A stretch of 64,000 nucleotides of DNA from Shinella lacus. Its GTDB lineage: Bacteria; Pseudomonadota; Alphaproteobacteria; Rhizobiales; Rhizobiaceae. The stretch covers positions 1 to 64,000 of the forward strand of contig NZ_WHSB02000014.1 of assembly GCF_010994755.1 (NCBI RefSeq), written 5' to 3'. Position numbers and translations under genes: made by a program. Below, piece after piece: positions 9,299-18,101 of this stretch (its first letter is position 1; every line of letters begins with the position of its first letter). The notes below the pieces were generated by a model. The model was not told the origin of the DNA. It did not search any database and saw nothing but the letters and a program-made list of their open reading frames with translations.

Positions 9299-9682
9299 AT
9301 GACGATTACAGTCCTGCTCGTGGACGACAGCAAATTGGCCCGGATCGTGGCGGGCAAGGCAATCGCAGCGCTTCAGCCCGAGTGGCAGCGCGTTGAGGCC
9401 AACAATGCCGATGAAGCCCTGGCAATCGTTGCGGAGCAGCCGATCGACGTCGCCGTGCTCGACTTCAACATGCCGGACAAGGATGGGTTGGAACTGGCGT
9501 CGGAACTTCGCGCCCTCCGTCCCAATATGCCGATCGCCGTGATCACCGCCAACGTTCAGGACGAGATCATCGCCGGTGTTCGCGCGCTAAATGCAACGTT
9601 CGTTGCTAAGCCGGTCACACAGGAAGCACTCGCCGGTTTTCTATCCGGAGCGGCGCTTCGGCTGAAGAAGGCCGGAGCATGA
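9299..9682 (+). CDS. cheY: CheY-like single-domain response regulator
   Basis: 127 residues from ATG 9299, preceded by TTGGAG. It is a single receiver domain: acidic pair in LLVDDSKLA, phospho-acceptor Asp in VAVLDFNMPDKDG, Thr in VITAN and Lys in VAKPV. There is no output domain, so the phosphorylated form must act by binding another protein. It is the likely CheA target and CheC substrate because its 3' end overlaps the cheC start as ATGA. A TTG at 9287 in the same frame is a less likely start. Confidence 0.9.
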   Translation: MTITVLLVDDSKLARIVAGKAIAALQPEWQRVEANNADEALAIVAEQPIDVAVLDFNMPDKDGLELASELRALRPNMPIAVITANVQDEIIAGVRALNATFVAKPVTQEALAGFLSGAALRLKKAGA

Positions 9683-10317
9683 GCGGCAACACCTTGGAGC
9701 TCGATGAACTTGAGCGCGACGCGCTGACGGAGCTCGTCAATATCGGGGTCAGTCGAGCCGCGGCAAGCTTGCGTAAGATGGTCAACAAGCAGGTCATCCT
9801 GTCCGTGCCGTCTGTCGAAGTCGTGACCCGAAAATCGGCAGCTTCCTTGATCGGCCAGCGTGAAAGCGAGACCTTGATCGCCGTCCAACAGCAGTTCGAA
9901 GGCCCCTTCTCCGGCCGGGCGCTGCTCATTTTCCCCGAAAGCAACGGCCTGTCTCTCATTCGCGCCATCGTCGGCGACGACATGACGGAAGCCGACCTGA
10001 TCGAGATGGAAGACGAAGCGCTTGCTGAAACCGGCAATGTGATCCTCAATGGCTGCCTCGGTTCGATGGCGAACATGCTGCAGCACACGCTGAAAATGTC
10101 TCTGCCTAACGTTCGCCGTGGGGACAGCGCGCTACTCTTCGAGACCCTGGTCAGCGGCGGCGAAGAGAGCTTCGTGTTGTTCCTCTATATCAACTTCTCC
10201 GTCCGGGAACGCGACATTCGTGGCTACATCGCCATGATCATGGACCTGCCGTCGCTGGAGAACCTAAAACAGCTCATCGCTTCATTTATCGATCGCGTGA
10301 TGACGGAAAACGAATGA
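9679..10317 (+). CDS. cheC: CheC/CheX-type CheY-phosphate phosphatase
   Basis: 212 residues. Two helices with the family's acidic/Asn phosphatase pattern are visible: DALTELVNIGVSRAAASL near residues 14-31 and ALAETGNVILNGCLGSMANML near 114-134. CheC-class enzymes dephosphorylate CheY and so end the signal. Coupling to the cheY-like gene by an ATGA overlap supports that pairing. CheC is typical of Firmicutes, archaea and some alternative proteobacterial systems, and is uncommon in the main flagellar che operon of rhizobia. Confidence 0.88.
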   Translation: MSGNTLELDELERDALTELVNIGVSRAAASLRKMVNKQVILSVPSVEVVTRKSAASLIGQRESETLIAVQQQFEGPFSGRALLIFPESNGLSLIRAIVGDDMTEADLIEMEDEALAETGNVILNGCLGSMANMLQHTLKMSLPNVRRGDSALLFETLVSGGEESFVLFLYINFSVRERDIRGYIAMIMDLPSLENLKQLIASFIDRVMTENE

Positions 10318-10345
10318 AGGGCGCGGATGCGTATCGGCGTTGGTC

Positions 10346-12712
10346 ATGACTGAGGATATGAGCGAGGCAACGGACGCATTGGTTCAAATCGAAGCCGAAC
10401 TCGAACGTGCGCGCCGCCGTTTGCAATTGACCCTGGACGCGGCCGGTGAGACTTGCGGATGGGAATGGGACATCCCGCGCAAACGCTTCGTTGCAGATGC
10501 ACGATTTGCTGCGATGACGCAGCAAGACCCCCTCACGCTAGCAGACGGAACCTCTCCCGACCGATTCTTCACCTCGATCCATCCAGACGATCTCAAGCGG
10601 GTAAAGCTCGCCGTCGCCGGCATGCTGGCGGGATCAGAGGTCTTGTCCAAGGAATACAGACTTCGCCGAAATGACGGTGGATATCGATGGGTTCATGCCA
10701 GCGGTCAGACTATCCTTGATGCAAATGATGATCCTCTGACGTTTTCCGGCATGTTGGTCGACATCACCGAGCAGAAGCGCATCAGCGAGCAGCTTCGGAT
10801 CGCCCAATCTGCCGGGGGGATAGGCACCTTCGAGCATATCGTCGGATATGGCACGATCAGCGTTTCGGAGCAGTTCTGCCGGCTATTCGGCCTGCACCCG
10901 ACGCGCGTCCTCCCCATCGGAACACTGAATGATCTCATTCACCCGGACGACGAGCGGGTGATTGACCTCAGCGATCCCGATGCCCTCCAGAATGATCGGC
11001 ACATCGAGTTTCGCGTCACACGCGCCGACGACGGCGCCGAGCGCTGGCTGGCACGCCGCGGTGAATATGTCGATGACATCAAGAGCAGCGGTCGACGTTA
11101 TGTCGGGGTGATCTTCGATGTCACCGATGCCAAGCGGACCCAGGAAAGCCTGCACGCGGCCAACGACGCCCTCGCCAAGCTTGCGCAAGAGAGCATGCGA
11201 GAGCGAAATCGCGTCTGGAACAATTCGCGTGACCTCTTTGTGGTGCTCGACATCGCCGGCGTATTTCGGGACGTCAGCCCGGCGTGGGCGGAGATACTTG
11301 GCCACGATCCGGACGACGTCATCGGCCGGCCGATCGTCGATTTTGTGTGGCCCGAGGACGTCGATCTCGTCCGCGCAGAAATGCGCAAAGCGGCCGAGAA
11401 TGTTTACAATGATCTCGAAATCCGTGTATCCAGTATCGACGGTGCGCCGCGCACCATCTCCTGGAGAACGTCGCGGGAGGACGATCGGATATTTGCCTAC
11501 GGTCGCGACGTCACGTTGGAGAAGGAACAAAAGACCATTCTCGAGCAAACCGAAGCGCAGTTGCGCCAGGCGCAGAAGATGGAAGCTGTGGGGCAGCTTA
11601 CAGGTGGCATCGCGCACGACTTCAACAATATGCTCACCGGCGTGATCGGAGCCTTGTCGCTCATTAAGAGGCGCATTGCAGCAAACCGTCTGGACGAATT
11701 GGACAAATTCATCAATGCGGCGACGTCCTCAGCCGAACGTGCGGCAGCCCTGACCCATCGTCTGCTGGCCTTCTCCCGCCGGCAACCTCTTGACCGCCAA
11801 CCGGTTGATGTGAATGGGCTGGTGACATCGATGGAGGATCTTTTCCGTCGCACCCTGGGCGAGCAGGTCGAACTGCTTATCAATCTTGCGCCCGATACCT
11901 GGAAGGCCGTCACAGATCATAATCAGCTGGAAAGTGCCGTTCTCAACCTTGTTATCAACGCGCGTGACGCGATGCCGGAAGGCGGCAAACTTACCGTCGA
12001 GACAAGTAACGTAGTCCTTTCAGCATCCGATCTGGCTCAAGGAGAAACGTTGAAGCCGGGGAGCTATGTCGTGCTCGCCGTCAGCGACACCGGCATAGGC
12101 ATGTCGGAAGCGACAATCGAGAAGGCGTTCGACCCGTTTTTCACGACCAAACCCATCGGTCAGGGAACCGGTCTCGGCCTCTCGATGATTTACGGTTTCG
12201 CCCAGCAGTCAGGTGGACATGTCCATATTTACAGCCGTGTCGGTCTAGGAACTACAATCAAGCTTTACCTACCGCGGAGCTTCGACGAGGGTGCGTCGAA
12301 TGACGCCGCACTGAAGCAGGAAGGCGCCCCGCCCCGCGGCGAAGGGGAAACAGTGCTTGTTGTAGAGGATGACAATTCCGTACGCATCTTGGTGGTCGAC
12401 CTCCTCAAGGAACTTGGATATCGGGTCGTTGAAGCGATTGACGGCGTACAGGCGATCCCTGTCATCGAAGGCCCGGGACGCATTGATCTTATGGTCTCTG
12501 ACGTCGGGTTGCCGGGACTTAACGGAAGGCAATTGGCGGAGATCGCGATCTCAGCCCGCCCATCGCTGAAAATACTCTTTATCACTGGTTATGCCGCCGC
12601 AGCGGCGTCGCGCGCTGATTTTCTCGCGCCAGGGATGGAGATGATAACAAAGCCTTTTGCGATCGACGCGCTTGCGAAAAAAGTCCGTGAAATGCTCAGT
12701 TTGCGCTCCTAA
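10346..12712 (+). CDS. PAS-containing hybrid sensor histidine kinase, last gene of the che operon
   Basis: 788 residues from ATG 10346 (an in-frame TTG at 10340 is possible). Three PAS domains come first (about 25-140, 145-265 and 280-395), with WHHPDD-like motifs such as SIHPDDLKRV and LIHPDDE. They are followed by a HisKA helix pair with His424 in GGIAHDFNNML, an HATPase domain (NARDAMPEGG, DTGIGMSE, GTGLGLSMIYGF) and a receiver (VLVVEDDNSVR, SDVGLPGLNG). There are no membrane segments, so it is cytoplasmic. It lies 28 bases after cheC and is probably cotranscribed. It may provide the sensory input that the receptor lacks, or phosphorylate the CheY-like protein; both ideas are inference. 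Confidence 0.9.
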   Translation: MTEDMSEATDALVQIEAELERARRRLQLTLDAAGETCGWEWDIPRKRFVADARFAAMTQQDPLTLADGTSPDRFFTSIHPDDLKRVKLAVAGMLAGSEVLSKEYRLRRNDGGYRWVHASGQTILDANDDPLTFSGMLVDITEQKRISEQLRIAQSAGGIGTFEHIVGYGTISVSEQFCRLFGLHPTRVLPIGTLNDLIHPDDERVIDLSDPDALQNDRHIEFRVTRADDGAERWLARRGEYVDDIKSSGRRYVGVIFDVTDAKRTQESLHAANDALAKLAQESMRERNRVWNNSRDLFVVLDIAGVFRDVSPAWAEILGHDPDDVIGRPIVDFVWPEDVDLVRAEMRKAAENVYNDLEIRVSSIDGAPRTISWRTSREDDRIFAYGRDVTLEKEQKTILEQTEAQLRQAQKMEAVGQLTGGIAHDFNNMLTGVIGALSLIKRRIAANRLDELDKFINAATSSAERAAALTHRLLAFSRRQPLDRQPVDVNGLVTSMEDLFRRTLGEQVELLINLAPDTWKAVTDHNQLESAVLNLVINARDAMPEGGKLTVETSNVVLSASDLAQGETLKPGSYVVLAVSDTGIGMSEATIEKAFDPFFTTKPIGQGTGLGLSMIYGFAQQSGGHVHIYSRVGLGTTIKLYLPRSFDEGASNDAALKQEGAPPRGEGETVLVVEDDNSVRILVVDLLKELGYRVVEAIDGVQAIPVIEGPGRIDLMVSDVGLPGLNGRQLAEIAISARPSLKILFITGYAAAAASRADFLAPGMEMITKPFAIDALAKKVREMLSLRS

Positions 12713-12724
12713 GCCATCGGCTTT

Positions 12725-12878
12725 CGTTGGAGGACAACAGGTCCGCGACACGACCCCATGTCATATGCGTTCGCGGATGACCGTGAAGGAGGAGCAAGGG
12801 CGGCCCGGAGCCACCGTGTCGCACCCGCATATCACCCGATTCCACTGGGATCACTTCGAGTTTGAATCCGTGAAACAT
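12725..12878 (-). pseudogene. N-terminal fragment of an alpha/beta hydrolase (haloacetate dehalogenase type)
   Basis: On the minus strand, about 50 residues (MFHGFKLEVIPVESGDM, then RVRHGGSGPPLLLLHGHPRT and HMTWGRVADLL) match the start of the fluoroacetate/haloacetate dehalogenase group of alpha/beta hydrolases, including the oxyanion-hole HGHP segment. Homology stops near 12725, next to the end of the hybrid kinase gene, so the nucleophile (GHDRG) and the rest of the enzyme are missing. It is a truncated relic and marks a rearrangement breakpoint. Confidence 0.75.
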
Positions 12879-12997
12879 CGGTCACCGCACGCCTAGGAGG
12901 TTGAAGCCTCGGTCTGCGCCGCCCCAGCAGCTCTGGAGCTGTCAGCAGATCCAGATGGCGAGGGGCCGGCGAAACGTATCGTTGGCGTGTCAAGGCG

Positions 12998-13788
12998 TCA
13001 TTTCTTCGCCGTTCCCGGAGCAGCCATCTTGGCGTGTTGCTCTGCCAGCATTCCCGCCGGCGTGACGTTCGCCATCACCGTCTGGAGCTTGTTCTTCCAG
13101 CCTGCAACGACATCGCCCTCATTCTTCATCAAAGCGTCGAACCCGACCTTGGCAACATCGGCGGGATCGTCCTTTTCCGACTGCCCCACTTCGGTGTCGA
13201 GCATCTCCGCCCGCTCGAAGAACCGGGTTTCGCGCCCGGCATCAGGCACGTCACGGTGACGCCGGAATCCTTCAGTTCATGCCGCAAGGCAAACGAGAAA
13301 GAGTTCAGGAATGCCTTCGTCCCATTGTAGACCGCCTGATAGGTGCCGGGAATGAAGCCGGCGATCGATCCGGTGATCAGGATCTTACCCGCACCACGGG
13401 CGCGCATCTCGTTGCCGATGATATGGATGAGGGCAACGGTCCCCGTCACGTTGGTATCGACGACATGCAGCGCCGCATCGAGATCCTGATCAAGGAAACC
13501 TTTGCCAAGTCCTCTGCCGGCGTTTGCCAAAAGGATATCGACAGGTTGCCCCTTGTCAGCGATGAAGCGCGCGAAGTCCGCGGCGCCCTCCTTGGTGGAA
13601 AGATCGACCTGCATCGCATCGACTGATACGCCGATCGAGCGCAGGATGTCTGCGGCAACGTCGATATCGCCTTCATCAGCGGCGATAACGAGATTGTAGC
13701 CCCGTACAGCGGCGATCTTCGCAAGCTCCAGGCCGATACCTGATGATGCCCCGGTGACGACGGCGAGCTGATTGAGTGCGTTTCCCAT
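12998..13788 (-). pseudogene. SDR family oxidoreductase with a frameshift
   Basis: Two overlapping minus-strand frames form one short-chain dehydrogenase of about 263 residues. The first, from ATG 13788 behind an AAGGA site, contains the NAD(P)-binding TGASSGIG, NAGRG, catalytic Ser in ITGSIAG and the YNGTKAF motif, and reads to VTVTCLMPGA. The sequence then shifts frame near 13232 and continues ETRFFERAEMLDTEVGQS to KMAAPGTAKK and a stop at 12998. One missing base, or four, at the join explains the break. The catalytic core is intact but the C-terminus would be scrambled. A sequencing error is the main alternative. It lies directly downstream of the truncated dehydrogenase, an arrangement that suggests one old operon. 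Confidence 0.8.
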
Positions 13789-13805
13789 GATCATTTCCTT
13801 CTTTA

Positions 13806-14600
13806 TTATGGCTTGAGAACGACTTTGACGCAGCCGTCCTTCTTTTCGAGGAACGTCTTGTAGAGGTCCGGCCCGTCTTCCAGGCTTCCCGTATGCGTGA
13901 TGATGAACGACGGATCGATCTCGCCGTTCTGGATGCGCTCCATCAGGATCGGCAGGTAGTGCTGGACGGGCGTCTGGGCCATCTTGAAGGTCAGGCCGCG
14001 ATTGATTGCCGATCCCATCGGGATTTTGTCGAGGAAGCCGCCGTAGACCCCGACGATGGAGACCTTGCCGAAGTTGCGGCAGCAGTGGATTGCCTGGCGG
14101 AGGACGTGCGGTCGGTCGGTACCCATGAAGGTCGCGACCTTGATGCGGTCGATGCGGGCATCCCAGCTGGCAGCGGGATCGGATTCGGTGCCTACGGCAT
14201 CGATACAGGCATCCGCACCGCGGCCGTTGGTCAGTTCCATGATCCGGTCGTAGATGTCCTTCTCCATGTAATCGAGGGTGATGGCTCCCGATTGCTGGGC
14301 AAGCGCCAGTCGTTCCGGAACAGTATCGATGGCGATGACGCGCTCGGCTCCGAGAATAAATGCCGACTTGATCGCCATCTGGCCGACAGGCCCGCAGCCC
14401 CAGATCGCGATCGTGTCGCCCGGCTGGATGTTGCAGAAATCGGCGGCCATGTATCCGGTCGGGAAGATATCCGACAGGAACAGCACCTGCTCGTCGCTCA
14501 GGTCGTCTGGCACCTTGATCGGGCCGACATCGGCATAGGGAACGCGCAGATATTCCGCCTGCCCGCCGCTATAGCCGCCGAGCAGATGGGTGTACGCTGT
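13806..14600 (-). pseudogene. Zinc-dependent alcohol dehydrogenase, N-terminal part missing
   Basis: The minus strand encodes the C-terminal two thirds of a medium-chain, formaldehyde-dehydrogenase-like alcohol dehydrogenase: [19 protein letters not shown], then the Rossmann domain ([16 protein letters not shown]), [16 protein letters not shown] and the end CVKVVLKP. Family members have about 390 residues; homology here begins near residue 140. The N-terminal catalytic zinc ligands (the first CxG and the GHE segment) and the structural zinc site are absent, replaced by unrelated sequence from about 14610. No start codon suits the remaining frame except the internal GTG at 14513. It is a truncated, probably inactive gene. 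Confidence 0.8.
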
Positions 14601-14685
14601 GCCATGCTTGCCTCTGTGTTTCGTTACACAGTTAACTCGCTCCCAGGAGGCGGGCCAGCCCTGAAGTGCCGTGACCTCGCCGACC

Positions 14686-14710
14686 GGAACATGTGAACCC
14701 CCAGGGCGTT
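14686..14710 (+). promoter_or_regulatory. EcfG/RpoE2-type promoter for the PhnA-like/YidB pair
   Basis: GGAAC (14686-14690), 18 bases, then TT (14709-14710) within GCGTT, a full match to GGAAC-N16-CGTT. The ATG of the next gene lies about 45 bases beyond the expected transcription start. The dehydrogenase truncation ends just upstream. Confidence 0.7.
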
Positions 14711-14758
14711 ACGGCCGCATATCACGAACCCGTGATGTTTAGCCTTGGAGCACGCCAG

Positions 14759-15664
14759 ATGACGATTCCCATTCCTACCGCCCTTCCCCACGACACCGTC
14801 CAGACGGGCGTTTCGACGACCGCGGCTATTAACAAGGTCAGCTGGGGCGCGATTTTTGCGGGCGTGGCGATAGCGCTCGCCGCCCAGTTTCTGCTGAACC
14901 TACTGGGCGTTGGCATCGGCGCTGCGGTGTTGGACCCCGCCACGTCCGATAATCCGGCTGCCAGCACGTTCTCGATCGGCGGAGGTATCTGGTTCGTCGT
15001 GGCAGGAATAATTGCATCCTTTCTCGGCGGCTACGTCGCGAGCAGGCTTTCGGGCCGTCCAAGCACCTCGACAGGCGGTTACCACGGGCTGACAACCTGG
15101 GCCGTTACAACCCTCGTCGTACTCTACCTCCTCACGACTTCGGTCGGGGCACTCATCGGCGGCGCCTTCAACGGCCTGACGAGCATCGTTAGCGGTGTCG
15201 GCCACACGGCTGCAACCGCAGTCACCGCGGCCGCTCCCGCTCTCGCGGATTCCACAAACCCGATGGCAGGGATCGAACAGCAGATACGGTCGACGACAGG
15301 CAACGATCCCCAGGCACTTCAGACTGCGGCCGTGACGTCGGTTCAGGCGTTGGTAACAGGCGACGAAGCGACTGCGGAGGACGCAAGAAACCGGGCCGCG
15401 GAAGCTGTTGCACGCGCGCAGAGCATCCCTGTCGATCAGGCACGCACGCAGGTCGAACAGTACGAGAAGACCTATCGCGAAAACGTCGAAGCCGCAAAAC
15501 AGCAGGCGATCGAAGCCGCTCAGGCCGCTACCGCGGCGGTGTCGGCCGGCGCGATCCTCGGTTTCATCGCCCTGGCGCTCGGCGCGATCGCGGCGTGGTT
15601 CGGCGGTTCGTACGGCACGAAGCGTAATGTCATCGTCACGGAGAACGTGGCGCGCGGCGTTTAA
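14759..15664 (+). CDS. Membrane protein of the rhizobial PhnA-like family
   Basis: 301 residues from ATG 14759, which has GGAG eight bases before it. Membrane helices are visible near residues 28-50 (WGAIFAGVAIALAAQFLLNL), 72-95, 108-130 and at the C-terminus (ILGFIALALGAIAAWFGG). Between them is an Ala/Gln/Glu-rich soluble helical segment (about 170-255). It has the look of proteins annotated in rhizobia as PhnA-like, but no C-P lyase function follows from that name. The GGAAC-type promoter upstream and the YidB-like gene 67 bases downstream suggest a stress-induced envelope operon. The molecular role is unknown. Confidence 0.8.
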   Translation: MTIPIPTALPHDTVQTGVSTTAAINKVSWGAIFAGVAIALAAQFLLNLLGVGIGAAVLDPATSDNPAASTFSIGGGIWFVVAGIIASFLGGYVASRLSGRPSTSTGGYHGLTTWAVTTLVVLYLLTTSVGALIGGAFNGLTSIVSGVGHTAATAVTAAAPALADSTNPMAGIEQQIRSTTGNDPQALQTAAVTSVQALVTGDEATAEDARNRAAEAVARAQSIPVDQARTQVEQYEKTYRENVEAAKQQAIEAAQAATAAVSAGAILGFIALALGAIAAWFGGSYGTKRNVIVTENVARGV

Positions 15665-15731
15665 TCCCTGGGACTTGTCGAGGCCGGGAGCTCTTATCTT
15701 CCGGCCTTTCGCTTTACGAAGGAGAAACGAA

Positions 15732-16301
15732 ATGGCAAGCGGTGCATTGAAAGCGCTTTTGGGCGTACTGGCCGTCGCGGGTTATCAGAACCGTGACAAG
15801 ATCGCCGAAATCCTGAAGGGCCTGCGTAACCCACAACAGCCCGGTCCAGACGGAAAACCGCAGTCTGGCGGCGGCCTCGGCGACATCCTCGGGGGCCTGA
15901 CAGGCAACTCCGGCACGGGCGGAGGTCTCGGCGGCCTCGGTGGCCTCGGCGGGCTCTTTACCGGAGCTGCGGGGGGCGGCCTTGCGGGGAGCCTTGGCGA
16001 ATTGCTCCGCCAGTTCCAGCAGAAGGGTCAGGGCGAAACGGCCGACACGTGGGTAAAGCCAGGCGATAACGCCCCCATCGACGACACTCAGTTGTCGGAA
16101 GTGCTCGGCCCCGAAATCCTCGATGACCTTGTAGCCAGAACAGGGCTTTCACGGGAGGAAATCCTCAAGCGCCTCAGCCGGGAACTCCCGACTGCGGTGA
16201 ACGACCTGACCCCGGATGGCCAACTTCCTGCGGAAGACGGCGATGACGACAGTGCCAACGGGCATGCGGGTCATCCTTCCTCAAGGCCCGATGTTATCTG
16301 A
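15732..16301 (+). CDS. YidB-like (DUF937) family protein
   Basis: 189 residues from ATG 15732 with AAGGAGAAACGAA before it. It has an N-terminal helix (ALKALLGVLAVAGYQ), a long Gly-rich low-complexity region (about 50-90, GGGLGGLGGLGGLF), and a C-terminal conserved module (LSEVLGPEILDDLVARTGLSREE) typical of the YidB/DUF937 family. The acidic tail is variable. The cellular function of the family is poorly known; in rhizobia it is commonly found among stress genes. It probably shares the promoter at 14686-14710. Confidence 0.85.
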   Translation: MASGALKALLGVLAVAGYQNRDKIAEILKGLRNPQQPGPDGKPQSGGGLGDILGGLTGNSGTGGGLGGLGGLGGLFTGAAGGGLAGSLGELLRQFQQKGQGETADTWVKPGDNAPIDDTQLSEVLGPEILDDLVARTGLSREEILKRLSRELPTAVNDLTPDGQLPAEDGDDDSANGHAGHPSSRPDVI

Positions 16302-16318
16302 CGAGACTACGCTCTGAC

Positions 16319-16348
16319 ACCGTGGCGGCGTCCAAACGTCGCCACGGT
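16319..16348. terminator. Terminator-like hairpin after the YidB-like gene
   Basis: ACCGTGGCG (16319-16327) pairs with CGCCACGGT (16340-16348) around a 12-base loop, 18 bases after the stop codon. No T run follows, so it may be a weak or factor-dependent terminator. Confidence 0.4.
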
Positions 16349-16446
16349 ACCTGTGCGCGCGACCTCCTCCGTTCGTTCCCGCTCCGGTGACAACTCCTTG
16401 GTGTTTCACTACATTCAAGGAGAAACGCACGCGGGTGGGAAAACAG

Positions 16447-17994
16447 ATGAAGCTGGGGTTTGGTTCGCAGAAGATCGCCACTGCGGCGACGGCGGTGATC
16501 GTGGCGATGTTCGCCGCCCTGCTCGTTCTTCTTTGCCTGTGGCTCTATGAAAGTTACTCGTCTTCCGTCCGACGCACGCAGGAACGGGCAATCGCCGCCT
16601 CGAAGATCGTCGCGACGAACGTGACATGGATAAACGCCCTTGCCTGGCAGGCGCTTCAGAAAATCGACAGCGCGCTGGGACCCGACATAGGGATCGCCTC
16701 GGACACCGTGAGGGACATCGATGCGATGATTTCGGACCTACCCGGGACCGTCCAGGCATATGTCGTAGACCGCAACGGAAATACGCTGTTATCGACCGAT
16801 CCCGCGATCAAACCCATGAACATCACGGACCGCGAGTATTTCTCGGCGCTTGCCAAGGGGGAACCGACGTATGTTTCCAGTCTTCTGGTGAGCCGTCTGA
16901 ATGGCCAGCAGATTTTCGTCTTCAGCCGCCGATTGGAACGTGATGGCCAGTTCGCTGGGGCCGCGATGGTGTCCTTTCAGGGCGACTTGCTCGCGGAGGT
17001 CTGGACCACAGTCGATCTCGGTCCTGACTCCACTGTTGGCATCATTCGTCGCGACGGCCAGTTGGTCGCCCGCTTTCCGCCGCCGGCAGGACCGGTCGAT
17101 ATGGCGAACTACGTTCTTTTCACCGATCTCATCCCGAAGGCCTCTTCGGGAACCTACGATGCGGTCTCCCCGGCGGACGGTGTCAGTCGCATCGTCGCCT
17201 ACAAGGTTGTCGATGGAACGGATTTTGTCGCAGTGGGATCGGCGGGCACGGCGGCCGGGATGGCACCGTTCTGGAAAGACGCGTTCGTGGCGGGGGCAGT
17301 TCTGGTTCTCGCCGCCGTCGGATCGTTCGCGGCCGGAACATGGATCAGGCACCTTCACGCACGGGACGCCGCCAAATCCGCGCGCCTCTCCGAGGCATTG
17401 GAGGAGAACCAGCTTCTCATGAGGGAAATCCACCATCGGGTTAAGAACAATTTTCAGTCCGTGCAGGCGCTCATCAGAACCCAGCAACTTCCAAAAGACA
17501 TGCAGCAGTCGTTGCTGGACCGCATTTCCGCGATGATTGCCGTACACGAACAGATTTACAGCCACGACCAGTTCAGTGCTGTGTCCGCGAAGGCCCTGAT
17601 CCCCGCCGTGGTCGACACTTTGATAGCGGCATGCGGCGATCGCGTCAGCGTCACCTACGATATCGAGGACATCTCAATTACCGCGGACCACGCGACACCC
17701 GTCGCACTCCTCGCAAACGAGATCGTCACGAATGCTCTCAAGTATGCGTTTCCCGGAGAACGCAAGGGCGTGATCTCGATCTCGCTGAAAAGACTTTCCG
17801 GTCGACGGGCATGCCTTGTAATCGCGGATGACGGGATCGGCTTCGATAAGACAATATCGGCGGCGGGCATGGGCACCAGACTGGTCCGCGGTGTAATCAG
17901 CCAATTGCACGGCGAACACATCTACGAGCGGAGAGACGGGACCGTGTTCACCGCCGAGTTGGAAATCGTGGCTCTGCCGAATACGAAGAGCTGA
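16447..17994 (+). CDS. Membrane sensor histidine kinase, Cache-type sensor and HRxxN (HisKA_2) kinase
   Basis: 515 residues from ATG 16447 (an in-frame GTG at 16435 behind AAGGAG is possible). An N-terminal membrane helix (VIVAMFAALLVLLCLWLY), a periplasmic Cache-like domain of about 230 residues and a second helix (AGAVLVLAAVGSFAAGTW) lead to a cytoplasmic kinase. The phospho-acceptor segment EIHHRVKNNFQSVQAL (His near 330) carries HRxxN, the signature of the kinase group known in alphaproteobacteria to act on the general stress regulator PhyR. The ATPase shows NEIVTNALKYAFP and DDGIGF. There is no cognate regulator next to it, which fits an orphan kinase feeding a distant PhyR; that link is inference. 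Confidence 0.88.
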   Translation: MKLGFGSQKIATAATAVIVAMFAALLVLLCLWLYESYSSSVRRTQERAIAASKIVATNVTWINALAWQALQKIDSALGPDIGIASDTVRDIDAMISDLPGTVQAYVVDRNGNTLLSTDPAIKPMNITDREYFSALAKGEPTYVSSLLVSRLNGQQIFVFSRRLERDGQFAGAAMVSFQGDLLAEVWTTVDLGPDSTVGIIRRDGQLVARFPPPAGPVDMANYVLFTDLIPKASSGTYDAVSPADGVSRIVAYKVVDGTDFVAVGSAGTAAGMAPFWKDAFVAGAVLVLAAVGSFAAGTWIRHLHARDAAKSARLSEALEENQLLMREIHHRVKNNFQSVQALIRTQQLPKDMQQSLLDRISAMIAVHEQIYSHDQFSAVSAKALIPAVVDTLIAACGDRVSVTYDIEDISITADHATPVALLANEIVTNALKYAFPGERKGVISISLKRLSGRRACLVIADDGIGFDKTISAAGMGTRLVRGVISQLHGEHIYERRDGTVFTAELEIVALPNTKS

Positions 17995-18101
17995 CACACA
18001 TCGCCATGTCGTGGTTCTGCACACGGCAAGGCATTCGCGAGAGCGTCACGCCCTAAATTCGTCGACGTGGCATTCACGGATCACGCGGTCAGCCTAACTA
18101 C

